Source of the DNA: Calothrix sp. NIES-2098
Lineage (GTDB): Bacteria > Cyanobacteriota > Cyanobacteriia > Cyanobacteriales > Nostocaceae
Reading direction: 5' to 3'
DNA length: 64,000 nt
NCBI GenBank assembly: GCA_002368175.1
Contig: AP018172.1
Coordinates: forward strand, 5,459,001 to 5,523,000
The notes under the pieces: generated by a model
What the model was told of the DNA's origin: nothing
Database searches by the model: none
What the model saw: only the letters and a program-made list of their open reading frames with translations
Shown here: positions 33,603 through 40,890 of the stretch, piece by piece
Position numbering within the stretch: the first letter of the stretch is position 1
Layout of the letters: the number at the start of each line of letters is the position of its first letter
Position numbers and translations under genes: made by a program

Positions 33603-35234
33603 ATGACTGAACTCAAACTACGTCTACAAGAGGGAGATACTGAAACAATGATTTCAGTCGATAGAGAGATATTCACTATCGGACGTTTACCAGAATGTAA
33701 CCTATATCTACCTTTTGGGGGAGTCTCCCGTAACCATGCCCAGATTGTGAAAACTGCTGATGGCGTATGGACTATTGCGGATATGGGCAGTAAGAATGGG
33801 ACACAAGTTAATGAACGGATACTTACTCGTCCACAACAGTTGCATCACGGTGACATTGTTTGGTTGGGTAATGTGAGTTTACTGGTGTTGGTTGTAGATC
33901 CTGCTGCACAGCCAATGAGTAAACATGAGCCAACTCAGAATCGGGATGGGGATAATACTGAGCAAAAAACGATTCTACGCAATGTCAAGCAACTGCAACA
34001 GCAATGGATACAAGCTGATAGTAAGGATGGTGATATCAGCAATAAGGATATTACCATTGCCCGACTAAAAGACTTGGTAGATATCGCCAAAAATCTTTGT
34101 GCTGCTACATCTATAGAAGAGATTTTCTTCCAAGTGCAAGAAGTGGTTTTTCGTTATTTAGATAGCATCGATCGCTTGGCATTATTAATTGATGTTAGTG
34201 GCGGTGGGAATCTAGAATTAATGAATGCTGCTATTAGAAACGCTTCGCAACAAGAAAATCTGGCAGCTGATGGCAGTTGGATTAGTCGTAGTATTTGTCA
34301 AAAGGTATTTGACGAAAAAGTTGTGATTCAATCTGCTGATACCCATAAGGATGAACGCTTTTCTGGAGAACATAGCGTTTTGGTTAAGGGGATTCGCAGC
34401 GTGATGGCAGTGCCGTTATGGGATGAAAATAAAGTTGTTGGCGTTCTCTACGCAGATGCACATCTGTCTTCTTATCATTGGGCTAATGAAGGTGAAGAAG
34501 AACTCAGCTTTTTTTCGGCATTAGCTAACCTTGTTGCTACTAGCGTACAACGCTGGTTATTGGTAGATAGACTCAAAAACGAAGAGGTAATTCGCCACAG
34601 ACTAGAACGTTACCACTCTCCGGCTGTAGTTCAGCAGTTGATATCTGTAGGTAGATTACCCGATGGACGTTTACCTCCCGCAGAAAGCGAAATTAGTATT
34701 TTGTTTGCAGATTTAGTTGGTTTTACTGCGATTTCCGAAAGAGTCACAGCAACCGCGATCGCACAATTACTCAATAATTTATTTGAAGAGATGCTGCAAG
34801 AAGTGTTTGCCTATGGTGGCACTTTAGATAAATATATTGGTGATTGTATTATGGCGTTCTTTGGCGCTCCTGAACCTCAACCCGATCATGCCGAACGCGC
34901 CATTGCGGCGGCTAAAGGGATGCTAACTCGTTTAGAACGTCTGAATCTGAATGGTTTTTGGCAAGAACCTCTACAATTACGCATTGCAATTAATAGTGGT
35001 AAAGCAGTTGTGGGAGATGTTGGTAGCTCCCAACGGGTAGAATATACGGCTTTAGGAGCTACTATTAATCTGGCTGCACGCATGGAAGCAGTTTGTCCTC
35101 CCGGTGAATGCGTAATTAGTGAAGTTACCTATAAAATGCTCAAACAACCCTCCGACTTTCAAGAGATGGGAAGTTACAGTTTCAAAGGTATTAATCGATT
35201 AATTAAGATCTATCAAACAAATATGCATCAATAA
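33603..35234 (+). CDS. FHA-GAF-class III adenylate/guanylate cyclase
   Basis: A 543-residue soluble signalling enzyme. FHA domain, residues ~1-95: IGRLPECNLYLPFGGVSRNH, with Arg28 and Ser42/Asn44/His45 for phospho-Thr binding, and GSKNGTQVN. GAF domain, ~150-320: SVMAVPLWDENKVVGVLYAD. Cyclase domain, ~345-540: the metal Asp370 in LFADLVGFTAISERV and Asp414 in DKYIGDCIMAFFGAP, then the AINSGKAVVGDVGSSQRVEY and GATINLAARME segments. Adenylate is the likelier substrate, but specificity is not settled. The FHA domain suggests docking to a phosphorylated partner; the neighbouring Ser/Thr kinase, divergently transcribed, is an obvious candidate (inference). Confidence 0.93.
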   Translation: MTELKLRLQEGDTETMISVDREIFTIGRLPECNLYLPFGGVSRNHAQIVKTADGVWTIADMGSKNGTQVNERILTRPQQLHHGDIVWLGNVSLLVLVVDPAAQPMSKHEPTQNRDGDNTEQKTILRNVKQLQQQWIQADSKDGDISNKDITIARLKDLVDIAKNLCAATSIEEIFFQVQEVVFRYLDSIDRLALLIDVSGGGNLELMNAAIRNASQQENLAADGSWISRSICQKVFDEKVVIQSADTHKDERFSGEHSVLVKGIRSVMAVPLWDENKVVGVLYADAHLSSYHWANEGEEELSFFSALANLVATSVQRWLLVDRLKNEEVIRHRLERYHSPAVVQQLISVGRLPDGRLPPAESEISILFADLVGFTAISERVTATAIAQLLNNLFEEMLQEVFAYGGTLDKYIGDCIMAFFGAPEPQPDHAERAIAAAKGMLTRLERLNLNGFWQEPLQLRIAINSGKAVVGDVGSSQRVEYTALGATINLAARMEAVCPPGECVISEVTYKMLKQPSDFQEMGSYSFKGINRLIKIYQTNMHQ

Positions 35235-35315
35235 ATAAGGCAGATCGCAGAGATAGAGTAGGGTAGTGAAAAGAAGCGATCGCAAAATCTCTAACTAAAA
35301 GCAAATCTATTTGGA

Positions 35316-35357
35316 GTACTTCTAAGTCGTGTTGAGGTACTTCTAAGTCTTGTTGAG
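35316..35357. repeat. Two (plus a degenerate third) 21-bp tandem units
   Basis: GTACTTCTAAGTCGTGTTGAG-type units at 35316-35336 and 35337-35357 (one mismatch), preceded by a degenerate partial copy at about 35298-35315. The last bases GTAG overlap the start of the MITE-like element. It is the third 21-bp-period repeat in the window, unrelated in sequence to those at 16218 and 40600. Confidence 0.75.
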
Positions 35358-35436
35358 TAGGGTGGGTAATGTCTAGGCTGTTCCTTTTGATGGAGTTTCG
35401 GCGTTTTTGGTTCACACTAGGCACTGCCCACACTAC
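35357..35436. mobile_element. Short MITE-like element, same family as 24249-24530
   Basis: An 80-bp element with left end GTAGGGTGGGTAATGTCTAG and right end CTAGGCACTGCCCACACTAC, imperfect inverted repeats. The core GAGTTTCGGCGTTTTTGGTT matches, in reverse orientation, the right half of the longer element at 24249-24530. It has no coding capacity. It is inserted at the edge of the 21-bp repeats, between the cyclase and the cation transporter gene. Confidence 0.75.
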
Positions 35437-35486
35437 GTATTGTTATGATTTTTTTAACTACGAATTACAAATTATGACTTATTATC

Positions 35487-36413
35487 ATGTCATCAGATTC
35501 TTCTAAGAAAACAATTTTTGCGGCGATGGCTGCTAATTTAGCGATCGCTATTACTAAATTTATTGCGGCTGCCATTACCAATAGTTCAGCGATGATCTCT
35601 GAGGGTATTCATTCCGTCGTAGATACAGGCGATCAATTGTTACTGCTGCTGGGAATTCGCATGAGCCAAAAGCCAGCAGATGAGAGCCATCCCTTTGGTT
35701 ACGGACAAGAACTTTACTTTTGGACTTTAATTGTTGCTATCCTCATCTTTGCAATTGGTGGTGGGATGTCGATTTATGAAGGAATTACCCATTTAATTAA
35801 GCCCAGTCCTCTCGAAGACCCAATGTGGAATTATATTGTGCTGGGTATAGCTATAATATTTGAGGGTTCTTCATGGACTATAGCTTTAAAAGAGTTTCTA
35901 CCTACTAAGGGCGATCAAACTTTTTGGCAAGCAATAAAAAATAGTAAAGACCCTACAGTATTTACAGTATTATTTGAAGATTCTGCGGCAATTTTAGGTT
36001 TGATTGTTGCTTTAGTAGGAATTTTTTTAGGACATGTGTTTAACAATGTTTATTTTGATGGCATCGCTTCAATTATTATTGGTGTTATCTTAGCTGTAGT
36101 TGCCGTACTATTAGCTACTGAAAGTAAAGGATTATTAGTTGGTGAAAGTGCTAATCCTCGCATTATAGCTGATATTCGCTCTTTATCTAAAACAGAGCCA
36201 GGAGTGCAAAATGTCATGCGCATACTCACAATGCAACTTGGCCCGCAGGAAATATTATTAAACTTAGAAATTCAGTTTGCTCGACATTTATCAGGTGAGG
36301 AAATAGCATTAACCGTGGAGAGATTGGAAACCAGAATTTGCCAAAAACATCCAGAAGTTAAACAAATTTTTATTGAAGCAAAGTCCTTAGTTGCTATTCG
36401 TAAATCTAATTAA
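35487..36413 (+). CDS. Cation diffusion facilitator family transporter
   Basis: A 308-residue CDF protein. The first helix segment ends in EGIHSVVDTGDQLLLLLGIR, where HSVVD is the CDF site-A motif, and is followed by HPFGYGQELYFWTLIVAILIF. The later helix has VLFEDSAAILGLIVALVGIF (site-A second half, E-D-S form) and the C-terminal cytoplasmic metallochaperone-like domain begins near SLSKTEPGVQNVMRILTMQL. Members export divalent metals (Zn, Mn, Fe, Co) by proton exchange. The variant site motif does not fix which metal. Its last 27 bases overlap the 3' end of the convergent histidine kinase gene. Confidence 0.92.
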   Translation: MSSDSSKKTIFAAMAANLAIAITKFIAAAITNSSAMISEGIHSVVDTGDQLLLLLGIRMSQKPADESHPFGYGQELYFWTLIVAILIFAIGGGMSIYEGITHLIKPSPLEDPMWNYIVLGIAIIFEGSSWTIALKEFLPTKGDQTFWQAIKNSKDPTVFTVLFEDSAAILGLIVALVGIFLGHVFNNVYFDGIASIIIGVILAVVAVLLATESKGLLVGESANPRIIADIRSLSKTEPGVQNVMRILTMQLGPQEILLNLEIQFARHLSGEEIALTVERLETRICQKHPEVKQIFIEAKSLVAIRKSN

Positions 36414-39400
36414 CGGTAACTTGACAGTAAAAGTTGCACCCTGTCCAATACCTGGGCTGTGGGCGTGGATTGTACCGCCATGCAGTTCTACGAGTTGACG
36501 AGCGATCGCTAGTCCTAAACCTAGTCCTTTCTTGACGCCATCAGCTTGTCGGAAGGTATCAAAAATATATGGTAATAAATCGCTATCTATGCCGCAGCCA
36601 GTATCGCTGACTATAATCTGGGCTTGATTTTCTTGAGTTTGTAGGCTAACTTCAATTCGTCCACTTTCTGGTGTAAATTTAACAGCATTAGTCAGTAAAT
36701 TTAAGATTATTTGTTGTAATCTTTCTGGATCGCCTTGTACTATCGTTGGTAATGGATCGAGCAGACAATCTAGGCGAATGTCTTTGGTTTCGGATTGGCG
36801 TACAGTAGCGATCGCATTTTCAATTACCGCTTGCAGTTCTACTGGCTCTAAATTCAAGTGAATTTTACCCGCAGTAATCCGCGAAATATCCAGCAAGTCT
36901 TGCACTAATTTAGCTTGTAGAGTAGCATTGCGTTCAATGGTTTCCAGCGCTTTCATCAGCATAGCTGGACTGGGCTGGCTGCTACGAAGTAACCGCGTCC
37001 AACCGAGAATGGCGACTAGGGGGGTATTCAGTTCGTGAGAAACTGTTGATAGTACCTCATCCTTTTTGTGGTTAATTATTCTTTCTTGGTGCAGTGCTTC
37101 TGAGCGCAGGTGTGCCATTTGCAGATAGGCATTAACACGGGTGACAAGTTCGGTAGCAGAAAAGGGTTTAATTAGATAATCATCAGCCCCAGCTTGTAGT
37201 CCTTCAATTACTGATTCTTCTTCTGCACGGGCAGAAAGCAGAATAATCGGTATTTCTTTTGTCCGTGGATCGGCTCGCAAAGCTTTCAGTAACTCAAAGC
37301 CGTCTAAACCAGGCATCATCACATCAGAAAGAACTAAATCCGGCATTCGCCCATTCAACGTCGCCAGTGCAGCCGCCCCATCAGCAACCGCTTGGACTTC
37401 AACGCGATCGCTTAATATCCGCGTCAGGTAATCGCGCATATCGGCGTTGTCATCAATGATGAGAACACGGGCTGCGGATGGAAGGGACAAGGGGGACAAG
37501 GAAGAATTTGCTCCCCCCTCTCCCTTGTCCCCCTCATCTTCCCCAATCCACCTCTCCGCTTCTTGAACATAAGGCGTAGCACCTAATGCAGTTGATGATA
37601 TGGTGCGTGTGGCTTGAATGGGTTCGCTTGGCAGGTGTGCTGTGCCTAATGGAATTGTGACTGTGAAGCAACTACCCACTCCTAAAGTGCTACTTACTTC
37701 TACAGTTCCACCATGCAGTTTAATTAACTCCTGCACCAAAGCAAGACCAATCCCCGAACCTTCATGAGTCCGCGCCTGTACTCCACGTACTTGGTAAAAT
37801 CGCTCAAACACATGGGGCAGTTGTTCTGGCTCAATCCCCGTACCTGTATCTTCTACTTGTAGCGTTACACGATCGCCATCAGCAAGATGTAGCCTGATAG
37901 CGATTTCGCCTTCTAAAGTAAACTTAAAGGCGTTGGAGAGCAAATTTAGGACAATTTTCTCCCACATTTCCCTGTCTACGTATACAGGCGCGCTTATTGG
38001 TGGGCAATCGACAATTAGCTGTAGCCCAGCCCGTTCTATGGCGGAACGAAATACACTGGCTAACTCAGTGGTGAATCTTGCCAAGTCGGTTGGTTCATAA
38101 ACTGCTTCCATCCTTCTGGCTTCAATGCGGGAGAAGTCAAGCAGGGTATTAACCAGTTTTAGCAGCCTCATGGCGTTTCGCTGGGCAAGTTCTAGGCGAT
38201 CGCGTTGTTCTTGCGGCAGGGGATGGGTGCGTTCGCTCAAGGTATCTTGCAATGGAGCCAGCAGCAGTGTTAGCGGTGTGCGAAATTCGTGAGAAACGTT
38301 GCTGAAGAAGAGAGTTTTGGCGCGATCGAGTTCTGCTAGAGTTTCAGCGCGTTGGCGTTCTTGTTCGCGGGCAGCTTGTTCGTGAATCAACTGAATCCGA
38401 TTTTCTTCAGCTTGCCGTTGTTCAATTATGTCGGCAGCTTGACGGGCGAGTAAATCGAGAAACCGCAACTCGCGATCGCTCAGTTGGCGATCTTCGCGCC
38501 AATGAGTTGAAACCATGCCGATAGGTTTGCCGGAACGAGAACGTAATGGGGTTGACTGGGCGCAGCGCAATCCAGCGTCTTTGTGCATTCGCTGAGAACC
38601 ATCTGGGTCTTCGCTCTCAGGCACGTCAAAATTGATGAAGGTACGCTCGCCTGTTGCCAACGCGATACCGCAGGAGGTATTTGAACTTGCGTCAAGCCGA
38701 TGGAAATGCTCCGCCATTGTTCGATCGATACCCTGAGTAGCCATTATCACCAGCTCTTGGGTTGTTTCATCAAGGAACTGAAATGAGCCAGCATCTGCTT
38801 GGGTCAGCGCGATCGCGGTTTTGACTATCTCTTGATAAAGTGCTTGTATATCTCCTTCACCGATCAGTCTCGTCGCGAGATTATGTAGCATCTGAGTATC
38901 TCTCAGATCTGCCTCGACGGCTGCTTCGGCGCGGGCGCGTTCCAGCCGCGTCCAGATGCGGTTGGCGAGTTCGTGGGTCAATTCGATTTCGTCGTCGCGC
39001 CAGTCATAGGGTTCGGTATGATAAATGACGAGCAGGAAGCGCCACTCGCCATCGCGCACGAGCGGTATGCTGAGGAAGGAGCGGATGTTCAGAGCCGCAT
39101 ACTGCTCGCCATCGACTAGGGGGTCGTCGAACACGTCGCGGATGACGACGGCTTCTCCGGCGCGGCAAAGTTGCAAAACTTCGGGTGTTACGAAGTCTTG
39201 CATACGATAAGTGCCAATAAAGCTTGGCATGTGACTGAGCTGCCAAGTGTAGTCGATGACTGCAATTTCAGCCGTCTCACTCAATTCGGCAAAGACGCAG
39301 GCCGACAAGTTGAAATATCCGCCGATTTTTTCGCCCAGCGCATTCATCGTCTCGTCAATGTTCGTTAGTCGCGCTAGGTCTTGGCTGATTTCGGCTAAAA

Positions 39401-40412
39401 AGGTGAGATTCGCCTCTGCGAGTTTGCGATCGCTAATGTCATAAGAAACAACAAGCACCGCATATACTTCACCGTTTGGCAACCGTAGCGGCGTTCCGCG
39501 CGAGAGGAATGAGCGATCGTGAGCGTCGTGTTCGTGTTCAAACGGCTCACCAGCCAGCGCTCTACGGTAATTCACCTCATAATTTACCGCTAATTCGGGA
39601 CTCAGCGCTTCAAAAATCGTTTTGCCAACTAAATCTGCGCTTTTGAATCCGGCGGTATGAAGTGCTTCGCCTTCGGCAAGTAGATAGCGCAGATTGCGGT
39701 CAACGACAAATACAGCCCCACCTGGTAGATTCTCCATCATCGCGCGGAAGTATGCTTCCGACCCCCGCGCCAACTCCTCAGCTCGTTGGCGTTCCGCCGC
39801 CTCCGCTTCTAGTTGGGCATTCTTCGCTAGCAATTCTTGGGTTTGTCGCTGATTTAGTAGCAATGCCGCAGCCGCCAAGTCTGCCAAACTCGTCATTACT
39901 CGCACATCTTCCGAGTCAAAATGCCGCTGTTCGTCGTGCGACATAATCCAGATAGTACCCAGCGCATGGTTATCTGCAATTAGCGGTAACACTAACCCTT
40001 CAACAATGGGAGTGTTTGCTGCCTGTAAATAAGTAAAATACCGTTCTGGATAAGCATAAAGTTGCGGAGTACCCCGATCTAGGCAGACACCACAGGGGCT
40101 AAAATTGCGGGGTGTAGTACCGCCTACGTACTCTGCTAACTCTCCTGCCAACACATTCCAGCGAAAGATTTCTTCCCCTTTTGCTGTTATTTCTAGTAAA
40201 CTCACCCCAACCGTTTCCGCACTGCACAATTCTAGTGCTATATCAACTAAACTCTGAAGCATGGTTTGGGGCTGATTTACCAACTGCCGCGCCAAAGCCT
40301 GCAACGCCTGATTTTCTGCGAGTAAGTTTGCCGCACGGGGATTTCGGCGGGACAACTCTTCGGTAATGATAATATCTTCCAGCGTCACTGTTTTTCTTTG
40401 AGGTCGTTGCAT
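36387..40412 (-). CDS. Very large hybrid histidine kinase: GAF-PAS-GAF-GAF-HK-REC-HK
   Basis: A 1341-residue soluble sensor with two complete kinase modules. Order: GAF (~45-195), PAS (~215-335), GAF (~345-495), GAF (~505-650). First HisKA with FFSNVSHEFRTPLTLLLAPL, then HATPase with IVLNLLSNAFKFTLEGEI. Receiver with LIIDDNADMRDYL and VLSDVMMPGLDGFELL. Second HisKA with VLSTVSHELNTPLVAILGWT, then HATPase ending LGLGLAIARQLVELHGGTIH. Both phospho-His and the receiver Asp are present. The HATPase-REC linker contains an acidic stretch GEDEGDKGEGGANSS derived from a G-rich hairpin repeat (37484-37535). It is a close paralogue of the kinase at 40891-43881 over HK-REC-HK. No transmembrane segment is seen. 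Confidence 0.92.
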   Translation of the reverse strand: MQRPQRKTVTLEDIIITEELSRRNPRAANLLAENQALQALARQLVNQPQTMLQSLVDIALELCSAETVGVSLLEITAKGEEIFRWNVLAGELAEYVGGTTPRNFSPCGVCLDRGTPQLYAYPERYFTYLQAANTPIVEGLVLPLIADNHALGTIWIMSHDEQRHFDSEDVRVMTSLADLAAAALLLNQRQTQELLAKNAQLEAEAAERQRAEELARGSEAYFRAMMENLPGGAVFVVDRNLRYLLAEGEALHTAGFKSADLVGKTIFEALSPELAVNYEVNYRRALAGEPFEHEHDAHDRSFLSRGTPLRLPNGEVYAVLVVSYDISDRKLAEANLTFLAEISQDLARLTNIDETMNALGEKIGGYFNLSACVFAELSETAEIAVIDYTWQLSHMPSFIGTYRMQDFVTPEVLQLCRAGEAVVIRDVFDDPLVDGEQYAALNIRSFLSIPLVRDGEWRFLLVIYHTEPYDWRDDEIELTHELANRIWTRLERARAEAAVEADLRDTQMLHNLATRLIGEGDIQALYQEIVKTAIALTQADAGSFQFLDETTQELVIMATQGIDRTMAEHFHRLDASSNTSCGIALATGERTFINFDVPESEDPDGSQRMHKDAGLRCAQSTPLRSRSGKPIGMVSTHWREDRQLSDRELRFLDLLARQAADIIEQRQAEENRIQLIHEQAAREQERQRAETLAELDRAKTLFFSNVSHEFRTPLTLLLAPLQDTLSERTHPLPQEQRDRLELAQRNAMRLLKLVNTLLDFSRIEARRMEAVYEPTDLARFTTELASVFRSAIERAGLQLIVDCPPISAPVYVDREMWEKIVLNLLSNAFKFTLEGEIAIRLHLADGDRVTLQVEDTGTGIEPEQLPHVFERFYQVRGVQARTHEGSGIGLALVQELIKLHGGTVEVSSTLGVGSCFTVTIPLGTAHLPSEPIQATRTISSTALGATPYVQEAERWIGEDEGDKGEGGANSSLSPLSLPSAARVLIIDDNADMRDYLTRILSDRVEVQAVADGAAALATLNGRMPDLVLSDVMMPGLDGFELLKALRADPRTKEIPIILLSARAEEESVIEGLQAGADDYLIKPFSATELVTRVNAYLQMAHLRSEALHQERIINHKKDEVLSTVSHELNTPLVAILGWTRLLRSSQPSPAMLMKALETIERNATLQAKLVQDLLDISRITAGKIHLNLEPVELQAVIENAIATVRQSETKDIRLDCLLDPLPTIVQGDPERLQQIILNLLTNAVKFTPESGRIEVSLQTQENQAQIIVSDTGCGIDSDLLPYIFDTFRQADGVKKGLGLGLAIARQLVELHGGTIHAHSPGIGQGATFTVKLPLIRFTNSN
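37491..37533. repeat. G-rich hairpin repeat within a kinase linker
   Basis: GGGGGACAAGG (37491-37501) pairs exactly with CCTTGTCCCCC (37523-37533), and flanking GGGACAA and TCCCTTG extend the resemblance to the C-rich spacer repeats. It lies in frame in the linker between the first ATPase domain and the receiver of the 1341-residue kinase. Confidence 0.75.
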
Positions 40413-40599
40413 AGGACGCTTTGGCTCCAGCAGTTCACCAGGAAAAGGCTCTTAATTGCCATCTTACTCACTAATTATGTAGCTTGCTTCTTGCTGGAGG
40501 TGATACTAATTTTCTATGAACATGCACTGTAATATGGCAATATTGATTTACTTGCCTCATTCTTACTTAGCAGGGAATAATCGAGTTAAACAAGGCAAG

Positions 40600-40851
40600 C
40601 ACTTTCTTTAAGAAGGTAAACACTTTGTTTAACAAACCAAATCTTTTCTTTAACAAACCAAACCCTTTGTTAAACAAACCAAACCTTTTCTTTAACAAAC
40701 TAAACCTTTTGTTAAACAAACCAAACCTTTTCTTTAACAAACTAAACCCTTTGTTTAACAAACTAAACCTTTTGTTAAACAAACCAAACCCTTTCTTTAA
40801 CAAGGCGAACACTTTGTTTAACAAGGTAAGCACTTTGTTTAACAAGGACAA
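40600..40851. repeat. Satellite B: 12 head-to-tail copies of a 21-bp unit
   Basis: Units are of the form CCTTTTGTTAAACAAACCAAA, with the core TTTAACAAAC nearly constant. They run without spacers from 40600 to 40851, after a degenerate partial unit at 40584-40599. The units alternate partly between TTTGTT and TTTCTT versions, giving a 42-bp higher-order pattern in the middle of the array. It is AT-rich, in contrast to satellite A. Open frames exist on both strands (heptads such as FNKPNLF and LLNKGFS), but these follow from the 21-bp period. It occupies most of the 478-bp spacer between the two hybrid kinases. Confidence 0.95.
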
Positions 40852-40890
40852 TGCTTACAAAACCTCGATATCTTTTGCCATCTTGCCCTG

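Noticed and set aside
35203..35433. 76-codon minus-strand frame between cyclase and cation transporter
   Set aside because: It is composed of the 21-bp repeats and a MITE-like element and overlaps the cyclase 3' end.
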